From Streptomyces rhizoryzae (lineage in GTDB: Bacteria > Actinomycetota > Actinomycetes > Streptomycetales > Streptomycetaceae), in assembly GCF_023155275.1 (NCBI RefSeq), contig NZ_JALMUV010000001.1:340911-404910 (forward strand): a DNA stretch of 64,000 nt, written 5' to 3'. Position numbers and translations under genes: made by a program. Within the stretch, counting starts at the first letter, position 1; each line of letters begins with the position of its first letter. Of the stretch, positions 1-7,439 are shown in pieces. The notes under the pieces were generated by a model. That model made no database searches. It had not been told where the DNA came from and saw nothing but the letters and a program-made list of their open reading frames with translations.

Positions 1-447
1 CCACAGCGCCTCGGCCTCGACCAGGAAGCGGACCGCCGCCTCCAGGTCCCCGTGGCTCCGGGCGGCCTGCGCCCGGGCGTGGAGCCGTTCGGCCCGGGAG
101 ACGTCCAGCGCCCCGTCCGGCAGGTGCAGCGCATAGCCGCCGGCGACGGAGACCAGGGTCGTGGGTGCGGCGGACCCGCTCTCCAGTACGGTGCGCAGCC
201 GTGAGATGTGGTTGCGCACCGCGGCGTGCGCGCTGGCCGGCGGCTCCGGCCCCCAGACGTCCCGCACCAGTTCGTCCGCGGAGGCGACCTGGCCGCACCG
301 CAGCGTCAGGGAGGTGAGCACCGCGCGCTGCTGTGCCGGTCCGGTGTCCAGCGGCCGGTCACCGCGCCACGCCCTGAGCGGACCCAGCGCCGCGATCCGC
401 AGCCCTCCGGTGTCTGCTCCCACGGTCCGACGCACGGCATCGGTCAT
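1..447 (-). CDS. SARP/BTAD-family transcriptional activator, N-terminal part (cut by window edge)
   Basis: The frame is open from an ATG at 447 down to the window edge, giving 149 residues. It begins MTDAVRRTVG. Residues ~17-105 read as an OmpR-type winged helix of the SARP class (LRIAALGPLRAW, then VRNHISRLRTVLE and VSVAGGYALHLP). From ~112 it enters the bacterial transcriptional activation domain (VSRAERLHARAQAARSHGDLEAAVRFLVEAEALW), which is helical and TPR-like. Such proteins activate secondary-metabolite or morphological genes by binding direct repeats near the -35 region. Because the 3' end is missing, I cannot tell whether this is a short SARP or a large AfsR-like protein with an ATPase. 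No target gene can be assigned from this window; the next gene, at 947, is on the same strand about 500 bp away. Confidence 0.8.
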   Translation of the reverse strand, partial: MTDAVRRTVGADTGGLRIAALGPLRAWRGDRPLDTGPAQQRAVLTSLTLRCGQVASADELVRDVWGPEPPASAHAAVRNHISRLRTVLESGSAAPTTLVSVAGGYALHLPDGALDVSRAERLHARAQAARSHGDLEAAVRFLVEAEALW

Positions 448-946
448 CAGTCGACAGCCCTCAGTTATTGGCCGAGAATCGAGGGGGGATCACTTGCCGG
501 GAAGTTCTGCACGGCAGTCATTATCCCTGGAAGCGCGCGGCCGATCCGGAGTGTCCGCTGGTCGAGACGGAGCGGGCACCTCACCCGACCCCCCGCCATG
601 GCGGCTCAACCCTCTCGCCCGGACCAACGCCGCGTCACCGTACGTCGATTACCAGCCAAGGAGCAAGAGGCCGGGCGCCGGCGCCGAGCCCTCGGTGGCC
701 ACCCCGCCGGCGCCGCACACCCGCCGTAGGACAGCGCACCCGTTCCCCGCAGCTCGGTGCCGCCGGCGCCCGGGCCGGCCCCGGAGGAGCGGCCGACGGA
801 GGCTGCGGCTGCGGCTGCGGCTGCGGCTGCGGCTGCGGCTGCCAGGACGCCATCCCCCTGACGCACCGTCAAGGCTTCTCCGTCTCGCCCGCGAAGGCCG
901 CGGAGAGCGCGGAGAGCGCGCACCCACTGCCACCGCGCTCGCGGCC
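448..946. other. Gene-poor spacer with a hexanucleotide repeat
   Basis: No convincing gene in 499 bp. Several open frames cross it, but their translations are low-complexity Arg/Pro/Ala and match no family. It holds a perfect (GGCTGC)7 repeat at 801-842. The end next to 447 must contain the promoter of the SARP gene, but I see no clear hexamers. Confidence 0.5.
801..842. repeat. Perfect hexanucleotide tandem repeat, (GGCTGC)7
   Basis: Seven uninterrupted copies of GGCTGC in noncoding DNA between the SARP start and the TetR stop. Perfect short tandem repeats are prone to slippage, so copy number may differ between strains. No function is evident. Confidence 0.9.
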
Positions 947-1516
947 TCAGCACACGGCTGCGGCCGCGCGCACTTCGGTGAGGGCTTGCCGTGCCAGCGG
1001 GCCGAAGCCCTCGCTGTTATCGGCGTCGATCCACCGGTCGAAGGCGATCTCCCAGGCGAGCGCGCCCAGCCTCGCGGCCACGTGCGCGGTCAGGCCCGGG
1101 ACGCCGCGGCGGCTGAGGGCCTCGCACATCGAGGCGGTGAGGTCGATCCTTTTCAGGGCTTCGCGTTCGCGCAGCTCCGTATGGGCGTTCAGCACGGCCT
1201 GGCGCCGGCCGCTGAACTCGCGGCGGTCGGCGGTGAAGAACGTCCGGCCGAGCGCTTCGAGGGCATCCGCCACCGCGTCGAGCGGCCCGGCCGCCGGCGC
1301 CGCCGAGGCGATCCCCTCGACGAGCAGACCGGCCACCGTGCCCCCGCCGAAGAGCACCTCGCGCTTGTCCGGGAAGTACCGGAAGAACGTGCTCTTGGTG
1401 AGCCCCGCGCGCTCCGCGATCTGGATCACGGTCGTGTTCTCGTAGCCGTTCTCCTCGAAGAGGTCGAGGGCGGCGGCGGCGAGTCGTCCTGGTGCGTCGG
1501 GTTGCCAGCGAGCCAT
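947..1516 (-). CDS. TetR-family transcriptional repressor
   Basis: A 189-residue protein with a TetR N-terminal helix-turn-helix (residues ~8-55; IAERAGLTKSTFFRYFPDK is the recognition-helix region). The C-terminal ligand domain is divergent, as usual for the family. It is divergent from the quinone oxidoreductase gene at 1600, and the 83-bp gap holds two copies of a 13-bp palindromic site, so it most likely represses both itself and the oxidoreductase. The start is supported by a TACACT hexamer at 1523-1528 (minus strand) exactly six bases before ATG with no Shine-Dalgarno, i.e. a probable leaderless transcript. The inducer is unknown but is likely to be a substrate of, or a stress relieved by, the oxidoreductase. 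Confidence 0.9.
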   Translation of the reverse strand: MARWQPDAPGRLAAAALDLFEENGYENTTVIQIAERAGLTKSTFFRYFPDKREVLFGGGTVAGLLVEGIASAAPAAGPLDAVADALEALGRTFFTADRREFSGRRQAVLNAHTELREREALKRIDLTASMCEALSRRGVPGLTAHVAARLGALAWEIAFDRWIDADNSEGFGPLARQALTEVRAAAAVC

Positions 1517-1522
1517 GAGAAC

Positions 1523-1575
1523 AGTGTACGGGACTTGGTCCCATCACTGAGGTAAGGTCGATGAGACCAAGTCCC
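1523..1575. promoter_or_regulatory. Divergent promoter with paired TetR operators
   Basis: Two 13-bp sites face each other: GGGACTTGGTCCC at 1530-1542, and GAGACCAAGTCCC at 1563-1575, which is the same site on the other strand with one mismatch. Each is a 5-3-5 palindrome (GGGAC-N3-GTCCC). The first abuts the minus-strand TACACT -10 element (1523-1528) of the tetR gene. The duplication and placement are what is expected of an operator for the adjacent TetR protein. Confidence 0.75.
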
Positions 1576-1599
1576 ATCACTGGCCAGGAGAGGTCACCG

Positions 1600-2520
1600 A
1601 TGAGCAGAGCTGTCCGCTACCGGCGCTTCGGCGGTCCCGAAGTACTCGAACTCCAGGAGATACCCGAGCCGCACGCCGCACCCGACGAGGTGCGCGTCCG
1701 GGTCACGGCCGCCGGGCTGAATCCGATGGATTGGCAAATCACCACACGGCCCGACATGGCAGCGCGGTTCGGCATCACCTTGCCGGCCGGATTCGGCAGC
1801 GACTTCGCCGGAGTGGTGGACGAAGTGGGCGCACACGCCACGGGATTCGCGGCCGGCGACCGGGTGTACGGGGCCGCGATCGGCCGGTCCGTCGCCGATT
1901 TCGTGCTGGTCAAGACACCTACGGCAGCACTGTGGCGCACCCCGGAGGGCATCCGCGACGAGGTGGCGGGCACGCTTCCGGTCTCCGCCCTCACGGCCTC
2001 CGCCGCGCTCGCCGCGATCGGGCTCCGCGCCGGGGACACCGTCCTGATCGGTGGGGCGGCGGGTGGCGTGGGCATCTTCGCCGTGCAGCTGGCGAAGCTC
2101 GCGGGTGCCCGGGTGCTCGGCACCGCCTCCGAGGGGACGTTCGGATTCCTGCGCGGGCTCGGCGCCGAACCCGTGGCGTACGGCCCCGGGCTGGCGGACC
2201 GGGTGCGGGACCTGGCGCCCGAAGGGATCACCGCCGCAACCGACCTGTTCGGAAGGGAGGCGGCCGAGGCCGCGCTGGGGCTCGGCGTGGCGGCCGAGCG
2301 GATCTGCGTCGTAGCCGACGGCCCCGCCCCGCCGCCCGGTGTGCGCAAGGCGGGCGCCCTCGATGCGGCTCCGGGCACCATGGAACGGATCGCCGACGCG
2401 ATCGCTTCCGGCGCGATCACGGTGCCGATCGCGGCGACCTTCCCGGTCGAGCGGATCCGCGAAGCCGTGACGGCACAGGCCGAGAGACACGTTCACGGCA
2501 AGCTCGTGATCGCCCTGTGA
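1600..2520 (+). CDS. NADP-dependent quinone/zeta-crystallin-type oxidoreductase (MDR superfamily)
   Basis: 306 residues from ATG 1600, chosen over ATG 1561 because GGAGAGG precedes it at normal spacing and the family starts MSRAVRYRRFGGPEVLEL. The GroES-like N-domain is followed by a Rossmann domain with the glycine-rich loop GGAAGGVG near residue 150. There are no zinc-ligand cysteines, as in the zinc-free quinone reductase branch. The expected reaction is NADPH-dependent reduction of quinones or alpha,beta-unsaturated carbonyls in the cytosol. It is transcribed divergently from the TetR gene, with shared operators. TetR plus MDR reductase pairs are common electrophile- or quinone-response modules, and I infer that role here. 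Confidence 0.9.
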   Translation: MSRAVRYRRFGGPEVLELQEIPEPHAAPDEVRVRVTAAGLNPMDWQITTRPDMAARFGITLPAGFGSDFAGVVDEVGAHATGFAAGDRVYGAAIGRSVADFVLVKTPTAALWRTPEGIRDEVAGTLPVSALTASAALAAIGLRAGDTVLIGGAAGGVGIFAVQLAKLAGARVLGTASEGTFGFLRGLGAEPVAYGPGLADRVRDLAPEGITAATDLFGREAAEAALGLGVAAERICVVADGPAPPPGVRKAGALDAAPGTMERIADAIASGAITVPIAATFPVERIREAVTAQAERHVHGKLVIAL

Positions 2521-2781
2521 ACCGGCACACGGCAGACCCAGCGGACAGCGGACAGCGGACAGCGGACAGCGGACAGCGGACAGCGGTGGCGTACCGCCGA
2601 CGCGTTCGAGGCGCAGCCTCCTCGCGACGGGCGTCAACTCCCCTGATTCATTCCTGACGTTAGGACCTTCCACGGCCGAGGTCGGCGAAGCCTTCACCGC
2701 TTGACACAAGGACCTCCCCCGCAGAGAAGAACTCCCCGACGAACGAACCCGCCGCACGGATCAGGACGAGCGGCGGCACGG
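2521..2781. other. Convergent spacer with heptanucleotide repeat
   Basis: Noncoding DNA between two convergent genes. It contains the heptamer array at 2540-2586; nothing else is recognised. Confidence 0.5.
2540..2586. repeat. Heptanucleotide tandem repeat (AGCGGAC), about 6.7 copies
   Basis: Six perfect copies of AGCGGAC plus AGCGG, starting 20 bp after the oxidoreductase stop. A second 7-bp array with a related unit (AGCCGTC) lies at 19372-19427, also just beyond a stop codon. The function is unknown. Confidence 0.9.
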
Positions 2782-3399
2782 TCACTCCCCGGACCGGAGA
2801 GTGTCCAGGTGCCGCCGCAAGACCTGTTGGAGCAGCTCCGGCGGAAAGCGGTCCGGGAACAGGGCCGCTTGCAGAGTGAGACCGTCGAGGAGAGCCGTCA
2901 ACCGCGTGCTCTCCAGTTCGATGTCTGCGGCGTGCGGCAGCGCGCCGACGCCCTGCGCTTCGTGGAGCACGCGCGCCACCAGGGCGTGCATGGCCTGCTG
3001 CATCTCGGCGGCGCACGCGCGTACGTCGGGGCGGAGGTGCGCGAGGGCGGTGAAGGCGTGCCACAGCCCGGCCTCCTCGCGTCGGATCTCATCGAGGGGG
3101 AGGAACTCGGCGAGCAGCTGCTCCGTGGACCTCCGGCGATCGGTGCAGCCGCCGGGGTCCAGGAGCCGCTCGGCGTGCAGGCGGACGCGCTCCTCGATGC
3201 GATGGCTCAGCTCCCGCATCGTGAAGATCATCAATTCGTCGCGGTCGGTGAAGTAGTGGCGGACCGAACCGATGGCGAGTCCGGCCTCCTCGGCGACGTT
3301 GCGCAGCGATACGTGTTCCAGCCCCCGCCGGGCGACGACCGCCAGGACGGCCTGCGCCACCGCCCTGCGGCGGGCTACGGGATCGACAATCTTGGGCAC
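2782..3399 (-). CDS. TetR-family transcriptional repressor
   Basis: 205 residues from GTG 3399 (VPKIVDPVARRRAVAQAV, the usual TetR opening). An in-frame ATG at 3429 is less likely: the GTG has a TATAAC hexamer (3406-3411, minus strand) exactly six bases upstream, indicating a leaderless transcript. The HTH lies at residues ~18-60 (LRNVAEEAGLAIGSVRHYFTDRDEL) and the C-terminal domain resembles TetR_C regulators of efflux or membrane genes. The gene is divergent from the membrane protein at 3471, and two related 16-bp palindromic sites lie between them, so it probably represses both. Confidence 0.88.
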   Translation of the reverse strand: MPKIVDPVARRRAVAQAVLAVVARRGLEHVSLRNVAEEAGLAIGSVRHYFTDRDELMIFTMRELSHRIEERVRLHAERLLDPGGCTDRRRSTEQLLAEFLPLDEIRREEAGLWHAFTALAHLRPDVRACAAEMQQAMHALVARVLHEAQGVGALPHAADIELESTRLTALLDGLTLQAALFPDRFPPELLQQVLRRHLDTLRSGE

Positions 3400-3405
3400 G
3401 TTGCC

Positions 3406-3457
3406 GTTATAGCACGGCCGAGCTACCATGCTTTTTTAGCACGACCTTGCTAAAAAA
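3406..3457. promoter_or_regulatory. Divergent promoter with two TetR-type operators
   Basis: Two 16-bp sites of the form TAGCAC-N6-GCTA: TAGCACGGCCGAGCTA at 3410-3425 and TAGCACGACCTTGCTA at 3437-3452, their centres 27 bp apart. The second lies inside a perfect 10-bp inverted repeat (TTTTTTAGCA / TGCTAAAAAA, 3432-3457). The AT-rich arms stand out in this GC-rich DNA. The first site overlaps the minus-strand TATAAC -10 element of the tetR gene. Confidence 0.75.
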
Positions 3458-3470
3458 GATTGGTGAGTAA

Positions 3471-3947
3471 ATGAATCCCTGGCTCCTCACGACGATCATC
3501 GTGGCGCTCGTGGTCGTCATCGTGATCAAGCGACTGATCGGCGAACCGGTCACCTTGCGGGACCTGTTCGCCGCGCCGGTGATTCTCACCGGCATCGGCA
3601 TCTGGTCCCTCACCAAGGTGGAGGAGCTGACCGGCACCGACCTCGCGTGGGTCACCGCGGGAACCCTTCTCGGCGGCGCGCTCGGCGCGCTTCGCGGAGC
3701 CACCATCCAACTCACCGGCAAAAAGGGCGCGTTGTGGCAGCGCTACACCGGCCGGACCTTTCTCGCGGTGATCGCCAGCCTGGTGGTGATGGCGGGCTTC
3801 GGCGTCCTGGCGGCCAAGATGGGCATGCACGAAGGAGCCCGCCCCCTCCAGCTGTCCCTCGGCATCAGCTTCCTCGGCGAGTCCCTGGTGGTCGGCCGCC
3901 GCGGCATGACCTCCGGCATCCCCTTCGCCCCGGAACGGAGCTCCTGA
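3471..3947 (+). CDS. Small membrane protein, CcdC/DUF1453-like
   Basis: 158 residues with about four predicted membrane helices (residues ~4-22, 32-50, 60-78 and 95-115) and short polar loops. Its layout resembles the DUF1453/CcdC-like integral membrane family, whose function is unsettled. The start ATG has GGTGAG upstream. The promoter region contains the paired TetR sites, so expression is probably derepressed by a ligand of the adjacent TetR. The call rests on overall pattern only; no catalytic motif is visible. Confidence 0.65.
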   Translation: MNPWLLTTIIVALVVVIVIKRLIGEPVTLRDLFAAPVILTGIGIWSLTKVEELTGTDLAWVTAGTLLGGALGALRGATIQLTGKKGALWQRYTGRTFLAVIASLVVMAGFGVLAAKMGMHEGARPLQLSLGISFLGESLVVGRRGMTSGIPFAPERSS

Positions 3948-4041
3948 CACAACGCCACGCGCAGCCCGCCCAGACCCCAGGGCCCTTCACCGACAAGGCC
4001 ACGCGCACCCCGAAGCCCAAGAGCATCCACTTGGGGGTGCC

Positions 4042-5235
4042 TCAGCCCAGGTGGCCTCCCTGCGGCGCCGGGGTACCGCCTGCACGACCCGGGAACGGAC
4101 CGCAGAGGGCCTGGTCCACGATCTTCTCCATGTGCTTCTGCGTCGCCTCGCCCGGCTGCGTGGTGACCGCCACGCTGACGGCGCGGCCGTCCTCGGTGAC
4201 GCCGCCGCGGGTCTCGTAACCCGTCATGCTGCCGCCGTGCCCCCAGTAGACGCCGCCGCAGGAGAGGGGCGTGCTGACCAGGCCGAGGCCGTAGCGGGCA
4301 CCGGCGGCGAAGGGCCGGCCGGCGGCGACCGTCCTGCGCATCTGCTTGAGCTGCGGCTCCGGCACGAGGTGACCGCGCAGCAGCTCGGAGGCAAAGCGGT
4401 TCAGGTCGGAGTTGGTGGACACCAACTGCCCGGCTGCCCAGGCCCAGGAGGGGTCCCACTCGGTGGCGTCGACGAAGGGCGCGCCAGGGGACGCCTGGTA
4501 GTAGCCCTTGGGATGGCGTTCGCGGATGCGCAGTTCGCCGGGGGCGGGGAAGTAGGTGTGGCGCAGCCCGGCGCGGCGGATGACGCGCCGGTCGATCTCC
4601 ACGGCGAGGGGGTGCCCGGTGACCTTCTGCACGATGAGCCCGGCGACCAGGTAGTTGGTGTTGCTGTACTTCCAGCCCTTGCCGGGCCCGAAGTCGGCCT
4701 TCTGGCGGAGAGCGAGGTCGAGGAGGTCGCGCGGCTCGTAGTAACGGATGTCGTCGCTCAGGAGCTTGCTGTAGTCCGGGAGTCCGCTGGTGTGCTGGAG
4801 GAGTTGGCGGACGGTGATGCCACCGCCGTCGATGCCGTCGCCCTGGAGGAGTCCCGGGAGGTACTTGTCCACGTGCCGGTCGAGCTTCACCTTGCCCTCG
4901 GCGACGAGTTGGAGCACGACCACGGCCGTGAACGTCTTGGTGTTGCTGCCGATGCGGACCTGACCGTCCCGGGGCACCGCGGCCCCGGTGGCGACGTCGC
5001 CGACGCCCGCGGTGTACGCACGGGTGTGCCCCTTGCCGTCCGTGACACCGGCCAAGGCGGCGGGCATGCCGTCCGAGCGCACGAGCGCGTCCAGGCCCTG
5101 TTGCACGGTGTCGGGCCTGGTGGTGAACGGCGCTGCCGCGGCGGGGGGTGCCACGGCCCCCGCCGCGAGCACGCCCACGGCCACCGCGACCGCCCCCGCC
5201 ACGGCCCCGCATCGTCCTTTCAGCTCTTCGCGCAC
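4042..5235 (-). CDS. Secreted serine hydrolase, beta-lactamase / D-Ala-D-Ala carboxypeptidase family (class C-like)
   Basis: 397 residues. The N-terminus (MREELKGRCG, a hydrophobic stretch to ~30, then PPAAAAP) is a Sec signal peptide. The penicillin-binding fold motifs are all present: SxxK as S97-N-T-K100, YxN as Y-S-N near 188 (KYSNTNY), and HGG near 331 (YWGHGGSMTGY). It therefore belongs to the beta-lactamase-related hydrolases (PF00144), which in Streptomyces are mostly extracellular DD-carboxypeptidases or esterases rather than true resistance enzymes. It is a single gene converging on the membrane protein gene at 3471. Nothing distinguishes a peptidase from an esterase role. Confidence 0.9.
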   Translation of the reverse strand: MREELKGRCGAVAGAVAVAVGVLAAGAVAPPAAAAPFTTRPDTVQQGLDALVRSDGMPAALAGVTDGKGHTRAYTAGVGDVATGAAVPRDGQVRIGSNTKTFTAVVVLQLVAEGKVKLDRHVDKYLPGLLQGDGIDGGGITVRQLLQHTSGLPDYSKLLSDDIRYYEPRDLLDLALRQKADFGPGKGWKYSNTNYLVAGLIVQKVTGHPLAVEIDRRVIRRAGLRHTYFPAPGELRIRERHPKGYYQASPGAPFVDATEWDPSWAWAAGQLVSTNSDLNRFASELLRGHLVPEPQLKQMRRTVAAGRPFAAGARYGLGLVSTPLSCGGVYWGHGGSMTGYETRGGVTEDGRAVSVAVTTQPGEATQKHMEKIVDQALCGPFPGRAGGTPAPQGGHLG

Positions 5236-5561
5236 GCGCCAACTCCCTTGACCGGAACTGTGGCAGGGAGGTTTCCCGTGCCGGTCCCAGCATTTCCGCG
5301 GAAGCCGCCCACGGCGATCCCGTTAGCCGCCGATGCGGAGTGGGGAAATCCCCCGGGCGTGCAGCGGAGGACGACGTGAGGGCTCGGCCTCAACCAGCAC
5401 GCCGTGGAGAAAGCCACCGATGCGCACCCTCACGGTGGGCGAGCCCGGCGGCCACCCACGTCTCGCCCTGCACCAGCCGCACCACGCGTCCTCGCTGGCG
5501 GTGAGGGTGCGCAGGAGGACCTCCACCGCATCCCGTCCGGCTGCGCCGATCCCTTCGGCGT
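5236..5561. other. Spacer upstream of the serine hydrolase
   Basis: No intact gene in 326 bp. A minus-strand frame at ~5323-5560 reads VLLRTLTASEDAWCGWCRAR and may be further debris of the neighbouring pseudogene, out of frame with it. The promoter of the serine hydrolase gene should lie next to 5235. Confidence 0.4.
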
Positions 5562-6297
5562 CTACGCGCCACCGCCGCCGCCGCCACCGCCACCGCCGGC
5601 ACCACCTCCGCCACCACCGCCGCCACCGCCGGTGCCGCTGCGGGGCTCGATGCCTCCGTTGCCGCCGCCACTGCCGCCACTGCCGCCACTGCTGTAGTCG
5701 TCGTCGCTGTCGTAGTTGACGTCGTCGCCGTCAGGGTCGTACTCGTCTGTCGCCCTCGCCCTCGACGGAAGCGGTGACGAGGACGCTGGCTTCCAGCCGG
5801 GCCTTGTTGTCGCCGAAGCCGGCGGGGTCCCTGGGCGAGAGAATGGCGGTGACCTCGACGGTGGCCTTGCCGTCCTGCACGCGGATGATGCGAGTCTGGA
5901 CCCTGGCTTCGGAGACGCTGTACTCCAGCCTCCGCTCCGTCGGGACCCGCCCCTCCCATCGAGAGAGGCCGATGGGACGAGCGCCTCGGGCAGGGGATGG
6001 GTCGGAGGGGGCGTGGCGACTCCGTGTGACGGCGTATTGGATCACGCCGATACCCTGGTCGCCGCAGAGCGGGAACATCTCCCGCTCCGCTTTCTCCTCG
6101 CTGCTTCCGGCGCTGTACCCATGGGCCGTGTCGGAGAAGTTGACGCCGCTCTCAAGGGCCTGCTTGATGATGTCCCGGCTGGCGTCCGCGCCCAGCGACC
6201 AGGGCTCGCCACCCCGGTCCGGCTCGCCGAAGCTCATGCAGCCCAGGGTGATGGCGGAGACTTCCAGTCCGGTCGTCCCGAGTTTGATGTAGCGCAC
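5562..6297 (-). pseudogene. Chimeric aldo/keto reductase remnant fused to an unknown Gly-rich-tailed fragment
   Basis: From ATG 6297 the first ~70 residues are a normal aldo/keto reductase start (MRYIKLGTTGLEVSAITLG, then YSAGSSEE). The frame then jumps to a sequence that normally lies more than 100 residues later (EREMFPLCGDQGIGVI), so the central TIM-barrel, including the Tyr-Lys-His catalytic part, is missing. It continues in frame into unrelated sequence (ARVQTRIIRVQDGKATVEV) and stops at 5731. The next frame carries an acidic then polyglycine tail (DEYDPDGDDVNYDSDDDYSS, then about 40 mostly Gly residues) ending at 5562, so a 1-2 base frameshift near 5745 is likely. This cannot be a working reductase. 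Confidence 0.7.
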
Positions 6298-6326
6298 GCT
6301 TCCGAACCCAGGAGTTGGAGTGCGCT

Positions 6327-6665
6327 CTAACGCACATACGTCTCGGTCCGGGATTCGGAGGCGTGGGGCATGTGCGCCCTGTCAGGTTGCGACCCGGGAG
6401 TGGGGTCTTCGGCGTCCGCGCGGTCCAGGCTTCGCAGGGCCAGCATGCCGCCGACGCCCGGTATGGCTGACAGCAGGAGGTGCCGCCTGGTGGAGCGGGC
6501 GTCGCGCCAGGTGGCGATGACACCGTAGAGCCAGGCGAAACCGTGGATCGGGCCGGTCAGTGCGGCGACGGTGCGGGCGTCCAGGGTGGCCATGTTCGTC
6601 AAGAGCGTGGCGAGGGTGATCAGTTCAATCATGGCGCTGATGCGCAGCGGCTTTCGGTTGGCCAT
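6327..6665 (-). CDS. DUF3817 membrane protein
   Basis: 112 residues. The core (LRISAMIELITLATLLTN, then LTGPIHGFAWLYGVIATW and LLLSAIPGVGGMLALRSL) matches the DUF3817 family of small integral membrane proteins, with three hydrophobic segments (~8-26, 37-52, 62-78). The last ~30 residues are hydrophilic. It follows the DUF2269 gene by 7 bp, and its Shine-Dalgarno (AAAGAGAC) overlaps that gene's stop, so the two are translationally linked. The biochemical function is unknown. Confidence 0.8.
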   Translation of the reverse strand: MANRKPLRISAMIELITLATLLTNMATLDARTVAALTGPIHGFAWLYGVIATWRDARSTRRHLLLSAIPGVGGMLALRSLDRADAEDPTPGSQPDRAHMPHASESRTETYVR

Positions 6666-6672
6666 GTCTCTT

Positions 6673-7143
6673 TCACGCTCCGGTGGTCGAGCCGGGACGG
6701 ATGATCATCAGTACCGTGACCGTGGCCCACAGCAGGTTGAAGACCCCGGTGAGCATCGCCAGTTGAGCGGTGGCTGCCCGGTGGAGCCGGGGCTCGGCCG
6801 TCGTTCCGGTGAGGGCTGTGAGGAGGGTCTGTTGGCGGGGCAGGACCAGCAGGCCCAGCACCAGGGCGGCGGCGGCCGTCAGGAAGATGGAGGCGATCAG
6901 CCAGGGGCTGCCCAGGACGTGCATCAGGCTTGCCGTGGCGAATCCGAACACGGGGACGGCGACTCCGATCTGCGCGTAGACGCGGCAGATCCGGTTCAGG
7001 AACCGCACACCCGCGAGGGTCCCGTCGTCCGGGGCTGAGGCAGCTCGGCGGACCGCCGCGGGGAACATGCTGGCGGCGACGGTCACAGGGCCGACGGCGA
7101 TGATGGCCGCCAGGACGTGGAGAGCGAGCACGAGCTTGGTCAT
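6673..7143 (-). CDS. DUF2269-type integral membrane protein
   Basis: 156 residues from ATG 7143 (MTKLVLALHVLAAIIAVGPV), chosen because the family begins at this helix; the longer ATG at 7191 adds an unrelated Cys/Pro-rich leader. There are four predicted membrane helices (~3-23, 58-75, 83-100 and 130-150). It resembles the DUF2269 predicted membrane family. It is the first gene of a two-gene unit with the DUF3817 protein and is divergent from the GlxA-type regulator at 7440. The function is unknown. Confidence 0.75.
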   Translation of the reverse strand: MTKLVLALHVLAAIIAVGPVTVAASMFPAAVRRAASAPDDGTLAGVRFLNRICRVYAQIGVAVPVFGFATASLMHVLGSPWLIASIFLTAAAALVLGLLVLPRQQTLLTALTGTTAEPRLHRAATAQLAMLTGVFNLLWATVTVLMIIRPGSTTGA

Positions 7144-7439
7144 CGGGCCGTGCCCCCACTGCGGCGAAGCAGGGCATCGGGCAAGGAGCAACGGAGCAGG
7201 GGCGGCATCTGGGTAAGCCTTCTCACATGTTGGCGGGAAGCGGTGGGGTGTTGGCGGGAAGCGCTGGAGTCCTGACGGAGGAACTTCCGACTTCGGAGCC
7301 TAGGAACGGAGAGTGGGCGACTCCCAGCGGCTGGATCGACAGAATTCACCGGATTCTCGCCAACCCTTTGACCCGCACCCTCGCGATCCGTATGACAGAC
7401 AGGGTGGTTGGGGGTCCGTCCGTAATTGAGGAGTACTAG
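7144..7439. other. Divergent intergenic region
   Basis: 296 bp between the DUF2269 gene (-) and the GlxA-type regulator (+). It should hold promoters for both. A short imperfect repeat (TTGGCGGGAAGCG twice, 21 bp apart, near 7232-7265) is the only structure seen. Confidence 0.4.

Noticed and set aside
161..1555. 464-residue plus-strand frame near the left edge
   Set aside because: It covers the minus-strand SARP and TetR genes and a simple repeat, and gives Arg/Pro-rich, repeat-containing protein.
2540..2586. CRISPR-like appearance of short repeats
   Set aside because: 7-bp perfect tandem units without spacers; no cas genes in the window.
4051..5379. 442-residue plus-strand frame opposite the serine hydrolase
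   Set aside because: The minus strand carries a signal peptide and SxxK, YxN and HGG motifs; the plus frame has only GC-bias composition.
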